Assembly (NCBI RefSeq): GCF_030816915.1
Contig: NZ_JAUSYN010000002.1
Coordinates: forward strand, 2,493,501-2,557,500
From: Streptomyces sp. B3I8
GTDB taxonomy: Bacteria; Actinomycetota; Actinomycetes; Streptomycetales; Streptomycetaceae
Length of the DNA: 64,000 nt
Reading direction: 5' to 3'
In this document: in pieces, positions 7,690 through 16,357 of the stretch
Layout: each line of letters starts with the position of its first letter
How positions within the stretch are numbered: position 1 is the stretch's first letter
The notes under the pieces: generated by a model
The model's input: only the letters and a program-made list of their open reading frames with translations
Databases searched by the model: none
Told to the model about the DNA's origin: nothing
Program-made: the position numbers and the translations under genes

Positions 7690-8979
7690 ATGAGCCACGA
7701 CTCCACTGCCGCGCCGGAAGCCGCGGCCCGGAAACTCTCCGGGCGCCGCCGCAAGGAGATCGTCGCTGTGCTGCTGTTCAGCGGCGGCCCCATCTTCGAA
7801 AGTTCCATACCGCTGTCGGTGTTCGGGATCGACCGCCAGGACGCCGGCGTGCCGCGCTACCGCTTGTTGGTGTGCGGTGGCGAGGAGGGCCCGCTGCGGA
7901 CCACAGGGGGCCTCGAACTCACCGCACCACATGGGCTGGAGGCGATATCACGGGCCGGCACGGTTGTCGTACCGGCCTGGCGTTCGATCACTTCTCCGCC
8001 GCCGGAGGAGGCGCTCGACGCACTGCGCCGGGCGCACGAGGAGGGCGCGCGGATCGTCGGGCTGTGCACCGGCGCGTTCGTGCTGGCCGCCGCCGGACTG
8101 CTGGACGGCCGCCCGGCCACCACGCACTGGATGTACGCGCCGACGCTGGCCAAGCGCTATCCGTCGGTGCACGTCGATCCCCGCGAGCTCTTCGTGGACG
8201 ACGGCGACGTGCTGACCAGTGCCGGTACGGCCGCGGGCATCGACCTGTGCCTGCACATCGTGCGGTCGGACCACGGGAACGAGGCGGCCGGCGCGCTGGC
8301 TCGCCGCCTGGTGGTGCCACCGCGCCGCAGTGGCGGCCAGGAGCGCTACCTGGACCGCTCTTTACCGGAGGAGATCGGCGCCGACCCGCTCGCCGAGGTC
8401 GTCGCCTGGGCCCTGGAACATCTCCACGAGCAGTTCGACGTGGAGACGCTGGCCGCCCGCGCGTACATGAGCCGGCGCACGTTCGACCGCCGGTTCCGTT
8501 CGCTCACGGGCAGCGCGCCGCTGCAGTGGCTGATCACCCAGCGGGTGCTGCAGGCACAGCGGCTGCTGGAGACCTCCGACTACTCGGTCGACGAGGTCGC
8601 GGGCCGCTGCGGGTTCCGTTCGCCGGTGGCGCTGCGCGGGCACTTCCGGCGGCAGCTCGGCTCGTCCCCGGCCGCGTACCGGGCGGCGTACCGGGCGCGT
8701 CGGCCGCAGAGTGACCGGCCGACGGACACCGAGGGCTCCCCGAGTCAGGTGGCGGGCCCCGGCGGCCCGCAGTCGGCGCCGCAGGAGCAGCCGCCGCAGG
8801 TGCCGATGCAGTCGCGGCGTGCCGCGGCGGCGAACGCCCTGGGCGCGGCGGCCTCCGTCTCGGCCCCGGCGCCCGAACACGGGCACGGACACGGACAGGG
8901 GATCGGCAGGCACGCGCAGGAGATGCACTACGCGGGCAGCGGACGCGCGGGGGCTCCTGGCTCGCGCGGCGCGTCGTAG
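7690..8979 (+). CDS. adpA: AdpA, AraC-family master regulator of development
   Basis: AdpA activates or represses many genes for aerial growth and secondary metabolism in Streptomyces. The 429-aa product has the expected order: a DJ-1/PfpI-like dimerisation domain (about 25-190, with GLCTGAFVLAAAGLLDG), a linker, then a double helix-turn-helix AraC domain (about 235-330; YMSRRTFDRRF and YSVDEVAGRCGFRS). A TTA leucine codon lies at 8362-8364 (residue 225) between the domains, the hallmark that makes translation depend on the bldA tRNA. The C-terminal 100 residues are low-complexity Gln/Ala/His. The neighbour downstream is orn, the conserved arrangement. A very strong hairpin (9000-9053) ends the gene. 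Confidence 0.95.
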   Translation: MSHDSTAAPEAAARKLSGRRRKEIVAVLLFSGGPIFESSIPLSVFGIDRQDAGVPRYRLLVCGGEEGPLRTTGGLELTAPHGLEAISRAGTVVVPAWRSITSPPPEEALDALRRAHEEGARIVGLCTGAFVLAAAGLLDGRPATTHWMYAPTLAKRYPSVHVDPRELFVDDGDVLTSAGTAAGIDLCLHIVRSDHGNEAAGALARRLVVPPRRSGGQERYLDRSLPEEIGADPLAEVVAWALEHLHEQFDVETLAARAYMSRRTFDRRFRSLTGSAPLQWLITQRVLQAQRLLETSDYSVDEVAGRCGFRSPVALRGHFRRQLGSSPAAYRAAYRARRPQSDRPTDTEGSPSQVAGPGGPQSAPQEQPPQVPMQSRRAAAANALGAAASVSAPAPEHGHGHGQGIGRHAQEMHYAGSGRAGAPGSRGAS

Positions 8980-8999
8980 CGGGCACCACCCGCCGGGGC

Positions 9000-9053
9000 G
9001 GGGCGGGGCACGCCGTACGGGACCACCCGGTCCGGTACGGCGTGCCCCGCCCC
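9000..9053 (+). terminator. 19-bp perfect stem-loop between adpA and orn
   Basis: Arms 9000-9018 and 9035-9053 (GGGGCGGGGCACGCCGTAC and its complement) pair perfectly around a 16-nt loop. It separates adpA from orn, which therefore needs its own promoter or read-through. Confidence 0.85.
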
Positions 9054-9129
9054 GCTCCCGTACGTCCGGGCACAAGTCCCCGTGCACGGCCGGTCCGCCG
9101 CGCCGTCGCGGGGTCATAGGCTAAGCGTC

Positions 9130-9732
9130 ATGAACGATCGCATGGTGTGGATCGACTGCGAGATGACCGGTCTCTCGCTGTCCTCCGACGCGCTCATCGA
9201 AGTGGCCGCGCTGGTCACCGATTCCGAGCTGAACGTACTGGGCGAGGGGGTGGACATCGTCATCCGGCCGCCGGACGAGGCGCTGGAGACGATGCCCGAG
9301 GTGGTGCGCGCGATGCACACGTCCTCCGGCCTGCTGTCCGAACTGGCGTCCGGCACGACGTTGGCCGACGCCGAGGAGCGGGTGCTCGCCTATGTGCGGG
9401 AGCACGTCAAGGAGCCCGGCAAGGCACCCCTGTGCGGCAACTCCGTCGGCACCGACCGGGGCTTCCTGACCCGGGACATGCCCGCCCTGGAGCAGTACCT
9501 GCACTACCGCATCGTGGACGTCAGTTCGGTGAAGGAGCTGGCCCGGCGCTGGTACCCGCGGGCGTACTACAACAGCCCCGACAAGAACGGCAACCACCGG
9601 GCACTGGCAGACATCCGGGAATCCATCGCGGAGCTGCGCTACTACCGGGAGGCGATCTTCGTACCGCAGCCCGGACCGGACTCCGACACGGCCCGCACGA
9701 TCGCCGCCAAACACGTCCTGCCCGGTACCTGA
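9130..9732 (+). CDS. orn: Oligoribonuclease
   Basis: A 200-aa 3'-5' exoribonuclease that degrades 2- to 5-mer RNAs and, in Streptomyces, also pGpG from cyclic di-GMP turnover. DEDDh motifs are visible: WIDCEMTGL (first Asp/Glu), GNSVGTDRGFL region for the second Asp, and NHRALADIRESI with the catalytic His and Asp. Length matches the family. Start is the ATG at 9130, with a poor ribosome binding site. It follows adpA and precedes tRNA-His, the usual order in the genus. The link to cyclic di-GMP is notable because a cdgA-like gene is 29 kb downstream. Confidence 0.95.
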   Translation: MNDRMVWIDCEMTGLSLSSDALIEVAALVTDSELNVLGEGVDIVIRPPDEALETMPEVVRAMHTSSGLLSELASGTTLADAEERVLAYVREHVKEPGKAPLCGNSVGTDRGFLTRDMPALEQYLHYRIVDVSSVKELARRWYPRAYYNSPDKNGNHRALADIRESIAELRYYREAIFVPQPGPDSDTARTIAAKHVLPGT

Positions 9733-9859
9733 CCTGGGCATCCGGCCTCCGCGCCGGCCCCGGACGCCCTCCGCGGAAAGGCGTGCGCGAGCACCCCCGC
9801 GGAACCTGTACACTTTTTCTCGGCCGGTCGGTGGAACACCAGGGAAACCGTCGGTCATG

Positions 9860-9932
9860 GTGGGTGTAGCTCAGATGGTAGAGCACCTGGTTGTGGTCCA
9901 GGATGTCGCGGGTTCGAGTCCCGTCACTCACC
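9860..9932 (+). tRNA. tRNA-His (anticodon GTG)
   Basis: Cloverleaf readable by eye: acceptor GTGGGTG pairs with CACTCAC (one G-U), anticodon stem CCTGG/CCAGG encloses the loop with GTG, and the T loop has GGTTCGAGTCCC. G9859 can pair with C9932 as the -1 guanosine typical of tRNA-His. Confidence 0.95.
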
Positions 9933-9938
9933 CTCTTC

Positions 9939-9980
9939 GAAGAGGCCGATGACCTGCAACAACAGGTCATCGGCCTCTTC
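9939..9980 (+). terminator. 18-bp perfect hairpin after tRNA-His
   Basis: GAAGAGGCCGATGACCTG (9939-9956) pairs perfectly with 9963-9980 around a CAACAA loop. It follows the tRNA by 6 bp. Confidence 0.85.
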
Positions 9981-10102
9981 CCTTCCCCAAGTGGCCGCAC
10001 CGATGGCCACTTGGGATGATGAAGAAGGTTCCCTCTTCCCTCCAGGGCGAGCATCCGTGAGCGTCTCTGTGATCCTGACGCGACCACCTCCAGGAGGTCC
10101 TC

Positions 10103-10828
10103 ATGACCAAGACAGGACCCCAGCGTTACCCGGGCGCCAGCACCACGTACTGGTACCAGGACAAGTACGGCGGCGACGCCATGGAAGTCAACACCGTCGT
10201 CTGGCACACCACCGAGGGCAGGAGCCTGACGGACTACGAGGGCGGGGCCATTGCCCCGAACCTCACGGCCGTGCCGGACTTCACGCACAAGAAGCTGGTC
10301 TGGTACCAGCACTTCGACTTCGACGTCTCCAGCCGGGCCCTCGCCCACACGGGCTCCGTGGCCACCAACACGCTCAACGTGGTCCAGATCGAGATCGTCG
10401 GCACGTGCGACCCGGTCGCTCACGGGAAGTGGGGCAGCGCTCCCCACCTGTACACGCCGGAGCTGCCGGACTGGGTGATCCGGGACCTCGGAGCCTTCAC
10501 CAAGTGGGCGCACGAGCAGCACGGCGTGCCCCTCACCTCGGACGTGACGTTCAAGGCGTACCCGGCCTCCCGCGGCCCCGGCAACGGCGTGCGCATGTCC
10601 GACGCCAAGTGGCTGCACTTCTCCGGCCACTGCGGACACCAGCACGTCCCCAGCGGCAACGAGCACGGCGACCCGGGCATGTTCCCGATGGCCGCCGTCC
10701 TGGCCGTCGCGAGGGGCGGCACCGTGGCGGAGAGCTTGCTCCCCGAGGTCGCCGACCGGCTCGCCCACCTCACCGAGAGTGTCGAGACGCTGACCGAGAA
10801 GGTCGACGCGCTCGCGCAGAGGAGCTGA
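10103..10828 (+). CDS. Phage-lysin-like N-acetylmuramoyl-L-alanine amidase
   Basis: A 241-aa protein resembling peptidoglycan amidases of actinophage lysins. VVWHTTEG supplies the first zinc-ligand His, and FSGHCGHQHVP with GNEHGDPGMFP carries the later His and catalytic region typical of this group. The C-terminus (LPEVADRLAHLTESVETLTEKVDALAQ) is a short coiled coil rather than a cell-wall-binding domain. No signal peptide is seen, so export would need a holin or lysis. AGGAGG 5 bp before the ATG gives a clear start. It stands alone on the plus strand directly beyond tRNA-His, a common integration site, and no integrase or other phage gene is nearby, so it may be a remnant of a past insertion. 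Confidence 0.7.
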   Translation: MTKTGPQRYPGASTTYWYQDKYGGDAMEVNTVVWHTTEGRSLTDYEGGAIAPNLTAVPDFTHKKLVWYQHFDFDVSSRALAHTGSVATNTLNVVQIEIVGTCDPVAHGKWGSAPHLYTPELPDWVIRDLGAFTKWAHEQHGVPLTSDVTFKAYPASRGPGNGVRMSDAKWLHFSGHCGHQHVPSGNEHGDPGMFPMAAVLAVARGGTVAESLLPEVADRLAHLTESVETLTEKVDALAQRS

Positions 10829-10900
10829 CCGGCCGGGCGCTCCCGCACGACCGCCACACCGTCCGGGCGACGAGTGAGTCCGGGGACCTCTGCGTTCCGG

Positions 10901-11956
10901 CTACGACGACGCCCTCACCACCAGTTCCGTCGGCAGGACCTCGTGGCGGCGTTCCGCGGGGACCTCGGCCGGGAGGCGGTGGGCGGCGATCTCGTGGAGG
11001 AGGAGATCGATCATCGCGCGTCCCATCTCCTCGATCGGCTGGCGAACACTGGTCAGCGGCGGGTCCATGTGGCGGGCGATCGCGGAGTCGTCGTAACCGA
11101 CCAGGGCGACGTCCTCGGGTATGCGGCGGCCCGCCTCGCGCAGCACCTGGCGGGCGCCGGCGGCCATGACGTCGGAGCCGGCGAAGACCGCGTCGAGGTG
11201 CGGGGTGCGCTCCAGCAGCCGGGTCATCGCGCGGCGGCCGCCCTCCTCGGTGAAGTCGCCCGGTTCGAGTAGGTGTTCGTGGCCCGGGAGCCCCGCGTCC
11301 CGCAGTGCCTCCCGGTAGCCGTCCAGGCGTCGCTGGGCGCCGTAGACCGCGAGCAGGCCGGTGATGTGGGCGACGGTGCGGCGGCCGCCCGCCAGGAGGT
11401 GCTCGACGGCCGAGCGGGCGCCCGCGTAGTTGTCCGAGTCGACCGAGGCGAGCGTCTCCGCCCCCGAGCGCGGGCCGCTGATCACGGCCGGGATCTCCAG
11501 CTGGGCGATCAGATCGGGCAGCGGGTCGTCGGCGTGCACGGAGACCAGGAGCACCCCGTCCACCCGGTGCGCGGCCAGGTACTGGGCGAGGCGGCGGCGT
11601 TCGCGGTCGCCGCCCGCGAAGATGAGCAGCAACTGCATCTCGGTGTCGGACAGTTCGGCGCCCACCCCGCGCAGCATGTCGGAGAAGTACGGTTCCGCGA
11701 AGAAGCGGGTCTCGGGTTCGGGGACGACCAGGGCGATGGCGTCGGTGCGGTTGGCGGCCAGGGCGCGGGCGGCGGTGTTGGGGACGAATCCCAGCTCCGC
11801 GACGGCCGCCTCGACGGCGGCGCGGGTGGCGTCGCTGACCCGGGGGGAACCGTTGATGACCCGGGAGACCGTGCCGCGGCCCACGCCGGCCCGGGCGGCG
11901 ACCTCCTCCAGGGTGGGCCGTCGACCGCCCCGGCTCCGCCCGCCGTTGACCGCCAT
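10901..11956 (-). CDS. LacI-family repressor, CebR-like paralogue 1
   Basis: A 351-aa LacI/GalR regulator. The N-terminal helix-turn-helix and hinge (TLEEVAARAGVGRGTVSRVINGSP) are followed by the periplasmic-binding-like sugar domain ending LPTELVVRASS. The recognition helix GVGRGTVSRVINGSP is identical to that of the second LacI protein at 18170, so both may read the same TGGGAGCGCTCCCA operators. AGGAGG 8 bp before the ATG at 11956 fixes the start. It is downstream of the glycosidase gene at 12182 on the same strand but behind a 19-bp hairpin. It probably controls the surrounding sugar-uptake genes. Which of the two is the true CebR orthologue cannot be settled by eye. Confidence 0.85.
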   Translation of the reverse strand: MAVNGGRSRGGRRPTLEEVAARAGVGRGTVSRVINGSPRVSDATRAAVEAAVAELGFVPNTAARALAANRTDAIALVVPEPETRFFAEPYFSDMLRGVGAELSDTEMQLLLIFAGGDRERRRLAQYLAAHRVDGVLLVSVHADDPLPDLIAQLEIPAVISGPRSGAETLASVDSDNYAGARSAVEHLLAGGRRTVAHITGLLAVYGAQRRLDGYREALRDAGLPGHEHLLEPGDFTEEGGRRAMTRLLERTPHLDAVFAGSDVMAAGARQVLREAGRRIPEDVALVGYDDSAIARHMDPPLTSVRQPIEEMGRAMIDLLLHEIAAHRLPAEVPAERRHEVLPTELVVRASS

Positions 11957-12096
11957 AGTCGCCGCCTCCTGTTTTGCCGCCTTCAGGGCAGGAATGTAAC
12001 AGCCTGGGGCGGCACCTCGTACGGGCCCGTCGCCGCCCGCCGACGACCATCGTCCCTCGTCGGACGGACTCCGCGCCCCCTCCGGCGGCACAAAAG

Positions 12097-12137
12097 CCGG
12101 GAGGGGCGCGGCCGGTGTCCGGCCGCGCCCCTCCCGG
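12097..12137 (-). terminator. 19-bp perfect stem-loop after the first glycosidase gene
   Basis: Arms 12097-12115 and 12119-12137 pair perfectly around a 3-nt loop. It ends the cebEFG-glycosidase transcript before the LacI gene. Confidence 0.85.
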
Positions 12138-12181
12138 GTGGCGGATGCCGCTCCTGCGCGCCGGTGGCCGGCCCGCGGAGG

Positions 12182-13645
12182 TCAGTCCCGCGCGCCGGTG
12201 GCCGGCAGCGCGTTGTCGCGGATCACGCCCGCGTACCAGTGGGCGCTGTCCTTGGGGATGCGGCGCTGGGTGGAGTAGTCGACGTAGACGGCGCCGAAGC
12301 GCTTGGAGTAGCCGTAGGACCACTCGAAGTTGTCCAGCAGCGACCACAGGAAGTAGCCCCGCACGTCGGCCCCGTCGGCGACGGCCCGGCGGACGGCGTC
12401 CAGGTGGGCGTGCAGGTAGGCCACCCGCTGCGGGTCGTTGACCTTGCCCTCGGGCGAGATGTAGTCGTCGAAGGCGGCACCGTTCTCGGTGACCATGAGC
12501 GGCAGTTGGGGGTGCGACGCGGCCAGGTCGGTCAGCAGGGTGTGCAGACCACTGGCGTCGATGGCCCAGTTCATCGCGGTGACGTTGTCGTTGGCCAGGT
12601 GGAAGGCGATGTGGTCGGAGCCGGTCCACGGGGAGTGCTCGCTGGCGCCGTGGCCGTCGTTCTTCGTGGTGCCGGCACCGTCGACCGGGTGCGAGACCAC
12701 GGTGGGCGAGTAGTAGTTGACGCCGAGGACGTCGATCGGGCGGGAGATCTCCGCCAGGTCGCCGTCGTGCACCAGCTCGTTCCAGTCCACCAGGTGGGAG
12801 GTGTCGGCGATCAGGTCCTGGGGGTAGGCGCCGTCCAGGATCGGGCCGGTGAAGACGCGGTTGCCGACGGCGTCGATGCGGCGGGCGGCCTCGGCGTCCT
12901 CGGGGCTGTCGGTCAGCGGACGCACCTGGTGCAGGTTGAGGGTGATCGAGGTCTGCGCGGTCGACGGCAGGTTGTCGCGCAGCACCCCGACCGCCTTGCC
13001 GTGGGCCAGGTTCAGGTGGTGGGCGGCACGCAGGGTGGCGGCCGGGTCGGTGCGGCCGGGGGCGTGCACGCCGGAGCCGTAGCCGAGGAACGCCGAGCAC
13101 CAGGGCTCGTTGAGGGTGGTCCACACGCCGACGCGGTCGCCGAGGGCGCGGGCCATGATCTCCGCGTAGTCGGCGAAGCGGTACGCGGTGTCGCGCTGCG
13201 GCCAGCCGCCCGCGTCCTCCAGCTCCTGGGGCAGGTCCCAGTGGTAGAGGGTGGCGACCGGGGCGATGCCCGCCTCCAGCAGCTCGTCGGTGAGACGGCG
13301 GTAGAAGTCCAGGCCGCGCTCGACGGCGGGGCCGCGGCCGGTGGGCTGGACCCGGGACCAGGAGACCGAGAAGCGGTACGCCTTCAGGCCGAGGTCCTTC
13401 ATCAGCGCCACGTCGTCGCGGTACCGGTGGTAGTGGTCGGCGGCGATGTCGCCGGTGTCGCCGTTGCGCACCTTGCCGGGGGTGTGGCTGAAGGTGTCCC
13501 AGATGGAAGGGGTGCGACCGTCCTCGGCGGCGGCACCTTCCACCTGGTAGGCGGCGGTGGCGGCACCCCAGACGAAGTCGGCCGGGAAGGAGAGAGAGGT
13601 TTCCGTTGCCGGCCGGGCAGTGGTCTCGGGTCGTACGGCGGTCAT
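12182..13645 (-). CDS. bglC: Family 1 beta-glucosidase (BglC-like), cebEFG-linked
   Basis: A 487-aa cytosolic glycoside hydrolase family 1 enzyme that should split imported cellobiose and cello-oligosaccharides to glucose. The N-terminus has [25 protein letters not shown] holds the acid/base Glu and [10 protein letters not shown] the nucleophile Glu. No signal peptide is present. It lies downstream of cebG on the same strand after a 279-bp gap. A CebR-type operator (13648-13661) ends 2 bp before its ATG, as expected for BglC-type genes. It is a close paralogue of the enzyme at 19624. The function is strongly supported, the symbol by position and homology pattern. Confidence 0.88.
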   Translation of the reverse strand: MTAVRPETTARPATETSLSFPADFVWGAATAAYQVEGAAAEDGRTPSIWDTFSHTPGKVRNGDTGDIAADHYHRYRDDVALMKDLGLKAYRFSVSWSRVQPTGRGPAVERGLDFYRRLTDELLEAGIAPVATLYHWDLPQELEDAGGWPQRDTAYRFADYAEIMARALGDRVGVWTTLNEPWCSAFLGYGSGVHAPGRTDPAATLRAAHHLNLAHGKAVGVLRDNLPSTAQTSITLNLHQVRPLTDSPEDAEAARRIDAVGNRVFTGPILDGAYPQDLIADTSHLVDWNELVHDGDLAEISRPIDVLGVNYYSPTVVSHPVDGAGTTKNDGHGASEHSPWTGSDHIAFHLANDNVTAMNWAIDASGLHTLLTDLAASHPQLPLMVTENGAAFDDYISPEGKVNDPQRVAYLHAHLDAVRRAVADGADVRGYFLWSLLDNFEWSYGYSKRFGAVYVDYSTQRRIPKDSAHWYAGVIRDNALPATGARD

Positions 13646-13647
13646 GG

Positions 13648-13661
13648 TGAGAACGCTCCCA
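13648..13661 (-). promoter_or_regulatory. CebR-type operator in front of bglC
   Basis: Read on the minus strand the site is TGGGAGCGTTCTCA, two mismatches from the known CebR box TGGGAGCGCTCCCA. It covers the ribosome-binding region of the gene. Confidence 0.75.
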
Positions 13662-13838
13662 AAGTGGCGTGAGGAGGGCCGGACGGTGATCCGGCGGCGG
13701 GGGGGAAGGCGGGTCGGGTCCGGGTGCGGGCCCGCGAGGGGAAGGGGGTTCGGTGCGGCGCGAACCCCGCGGGTGGCGGAGGGGGAAGGAGCCGGGGCGG
13801 ACAGCGCGTTGTCCCCCGCCCGCCGCGGCCCCGCCCGT

Positions 13839-13863
13839 ACGGCCCGTGTGCGGGACGGGCCGT
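13839..13863 (-). terminator. 9-bp dyad between cebG and bglC
   Basis: ACGGCCCGT (13839-13847) and ACGGGCCGT (13855-13863) form a perfect stem with a 7-nt loop, possibly attenuating read-through from cebG into bglC. Confidence 0.5.
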
Positions 13864-13924
13864 GCCGGGCAGGACGTACGGACGGCGGACGGACGCTTGC
13901 GCGCGGACGGTGGACGCGCGGGCG

Positions 13925-14848
13925 TCAGCCCTTGACCGCGCCCGCCATGATGCCGCCGACGATCTGCTTGCCGAAGACCACGAACACCAGCAGCAGCGGC
14001 AGCGTGCTGATCAGCGCGCCCGCCATGACGATGCTCTGGTCCGGCGTGTACGAGGCGCTGAGCTGGCCGAGGGCCACCTGGAGGGTGGGGTTGGTCTGGT
14101 TCAGCGCGAGGAACGGCCAGAAGAAGTCGTTCCAGGCCTGCACGAAGGTGAGCATGCCGAGCACCATCATCGCGGGCCTGGCGGCGGGCAGGACGACGTT
14201 CCAGACGATGCGGATGTTGCTCGCCCCGTCGACCTTGGCGGCCTCGATGAGTTCGTAGGGCAGCGCCTCGATCAGGTACTGCCGCATGAAGAACACGCCG
14301 AACGCGCCGACCAGGGTCGGGAAGATCACCGACTCTAGCTTCCCGTTCCAGCCGATGTCCGACATCATCATGTACAGCGGCACGACGCTGAGCTGCGGCG
14401 GGATCGTCAGGGTCGCGATCACGGCGGTCATCAGCGCGCCCCGGCCACGGAAGCGCATCTTGGCGAACGCGTAGCCGGCCAGGGTACAGAAGAACAGCGT
14501 GGCGGCGGTGATGCAGCCGGCCACGATGGCGGTGTTGACGATGGCCTTGCCGAGGTTGGCCTGTTCCCAGGCCGTCTGCAGATTGGTCCACAGCCTGCCG
14601 CCCGGAAGGAACGGGGGCGGGGTGTCGAGGACGCGCTGCTGGTCGTGCGAGGCGGCCACCAGCGTCCAGTACAGCGGGAAGACGGAGCCCAGGCCGACGA
14701 TCGTCAGGAAGACGTAGGTGAGGGGACCGCCCTTGAGCTGCTGGCCGGCGCCCATCTTGAAGCGGCTGCGGGCCGGGCCCGCGTCGGCGGGGCCCGTGGC
14801 CGGGGCCGGCCCCGGTACGGCGGTCTTGGTGGGACTTGTCGTGGTCAT
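13925..14848 (-). CDS. cebG: Sugar ABC transporter permease CebG
   Basis: An inner-membrane permease (307 aa from the ATG at 14848; a GTG at 14857 is the alternative) of the MalG/CebG type. A Pro/Ala-rich cytoplasmic tail is followed by six membrane segments, and the EAA loop that docks on the ATPase reads EAAKVDGASNIRIVWNVVLP. It forms the channel for cellobiose or cello-oligosaccharides with CebF. GGGAG 8 bp before the ATG supports that start. It is 14 bp downstream of cebF. No ATPase gene is in the cluster; in streptomycetes the shared ATPase MsiK serves such importers. Confidence 0.85.
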   Translation of the reverse strand: MTTTSPTKTAVPGPAPATGPADAGPARSRFKMGAGQQLKGGPLTYVFLTIVGLGSVFPLYWTLVAASHDQQRVLDTPPPFLPGGRLWTNLQTAWEQANLGKAIVNTAIVAGCITAATLFFCTLAGYAFAKMRFRGRGALMTAVIATLTIPPQLSVVPLYMMMSDIGWNGKLESVIFPTLVGAFGVFFMRQYLIEALPYELIEAAKVDGASNIRIVWNVVLPAARPAMMVLGMLTFVQAWNDFFWPFLALNQTNPTLQVALGQLSASYTPDQSIVMAGALISTLPLLLVFVVFGKQIVGGIMAGAVKG

Positions 14849-14862
14849 CGATGTCACTCCCG

Positions 14863-15858
14863 TCAGACCGCGCTCTTGCGCACGAATCGGCCGATGATCC
14901 AGTTGATCAGGGCGATGAGCAGCAGCAGGACGAGCATGGCCCAGGCGACGGCCGCGGCCGGGCCCAGGTGTCCGAGCTTCCAGCCGTAGTTGTAGAGGTA
15001 GATGCTCAGGGTCTCGTACTGGTGGTCGCTGCCGCCGACGGAACCCAGGGTGCCGCCCTGCAGCAGCAGCGGCTCACCGAACAACTGCATGGAACCGATC
15101 GTCGAGATGACGATGGTGAACAGGATCGTCGGCCGCAGCGAGGGGATGGTCACCTTGCGGAACTGCTGCCAGCGCGTCGCCCCGTCGATGGAGGCGGCCT
15201 CGTAGAGGTCGGTCGGCACGGCCTGCATGGCCGCCAGGTAGATCAGGGCGTTGTAGCCGGTCCAGCGCCAGATGATGATGACCGAGATGGCGATCTTGGA
15301 CGTCCAGTGCCCGTTGCCCCAGTTGGTGTCGCTGGAGGCGCCGAAGAAGTGCAGCACCCAGTTGAGCAGGCCGCCGTCGGTCCGGAAGACCAGGGCGAAG
15401 ACGAGGGCGGCGGTCGCGACCGAGGTGGCGTACGGGGTCAGGATCAGCGTCCGCCAGAAGGTGCTGGCGCGCAGCTTGTAGTTGAGCAGGTGGGCGAGGC
15501 CCAGCGCGACCAGCAGCTGCGGGACGGTCGAGATGACGCCGATGACGAACGTGTTGGAGACGGCCGTCCAGAACTCCGAGTCCTGGAGGATCTTCGTGAA
15601 GTTGTCGAAGCCGACCCACTCGGACTGGTCGAGGGTGGTCATCTCCACCCGGTGCAGTGCTATCCAGCCGGTGTAGAGGAGCGGGTAGAGGCCGAAGGCG
15701 CCGAAGATCAGGAAGAAGGGCGCGATGTAGGCGTACGGCGACGCCTTGTCGTCGAAGCGCCACAGGCGGGAGCGCCACGCGCTGCGTTCCTTCGACACTG
15801 TGCCGGAGCCGCCGGGCGGCGGGCTGACGGCGCCCTGTGTGGGGGTTGTCGTTGCCAC
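14863..15858 (-). CDS. cebF: Sugar ABC transporter permease CebF
   Basis: A 331-aa permease of the MalF/CebF type: a charged N-terminus with WRSRLWRFDDKASPYAYIAPF leading into six membrane helices, and the EAA motif EAASIDGATRWQQFRKVTIP near residue 230. It pairs with CebG to move cello-oligosaccharides delivered by CebE. GTG at 15858 is chosen, with AAGGA 8 bp upstream; upstream in-frame sequence is the repeat-rich cebE-cebF spacer and is not coding. The 500-bp gap to cebE is unusual for such operons and is filled with stem-loops. Confidence 0.85.
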   Translation of the reverse strand: MATTTPTQGAVSPPPGGSGTVSKERSAWRSRLWRFDDKASPYAYIAPFFLIFGAFGLYPLLYTGWIALHRVEMTTLDQSEWVGFDNFTKILQDSEFWTAVSNTFVIGVISTVPQLLVALGLAHLLNYKLRASTFWRTLILTPYATSVATAALVFALVFRTDGGLLNWVLHFFGASSDTNWGNGHWTSKIAISVIIIWRWTGYNALIYLAAMQAVPTDLYEAASIDGATRWQQFRKVTIPSLRPTILFTIVISTIGSMQLFGEPLLLQGGTLGSVGGSDHQYETLSIYLYNYGWKLGHLGPAAAVAWAMLVLLLLIALINWIIGRFVRKSAV

Positions 15859-16357
15859 GGAGGGAGTCCTTCCCTGGGAGGTTGCGGCGGGTAGGGGGCG
15901 GGAGGCGCGTGCACGGGCGACCGTCCCGCCGCTCCCTGCGCTGTTCGGTACGGTATCGAGCCGCCCGCGCCGCGGCCCGACGTACGTGTGTGCGGAACCC
16001 TGGGGTTCCGCTGAGGGACCGGATCCGGCGGACGGGACCGGAGATCGGGTGTCGCTCCCGGCTCCGCCCTGTGGACGGGGCCGGATCGGGCGCGACCGGA
16101 TCGGGCGCGACCGCCGGGGGCCGGCCCGTCGTACCGGCACCGTTCCCCCGTGCCGGTGCCGGTACGACGGGCCCGCACCCGGTGCGGTTCTTACCCGGAC
16201 CCTGTGCGGATCCGGGTCTGCGAACCAGGTGCACCCCTCACCGGGGCACGCACCCGGCCGGCGGGTGAGCGCCGGCCCGGTGACGCGGGTGCCGTCGGCG
16301 GCCGAGGCCGCCGGTGCGGTGCGGACAGCCCCTGGGAGCCACCCGCACCGCCGGGGT
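15859..16357 (-). other. Stem-loop-rich spacer between cebE and cebF
   Basis: 499 bp without a supported gene. It contains a perfect 18-bp hairpin (16123-16140 with 16156-16173), a tandem direct repeat of CCGGATCGGGCGCGA near 16081-16110, and GGTGCGG/CCGCACC pairings just after the cebE stop. Such structures commonly stabilise the 5' mRNA and lower permease expression relative to the binding protein. Confidence 0.65.

Noticed and set aside
9860..10900. Intact prophage or integrative element at tRNA-His
   Set aside because: No integrase, structural genes or second copy of the tRNA 3' end was seen; only one lysin-like gene is present.
10770..14591. 1273-aa open frame on the minus strand
   Set aside because: Runs out of frame through the LacI, bglC and cebG genes; composition is Arg/Pro/Gly-rich with no domain.
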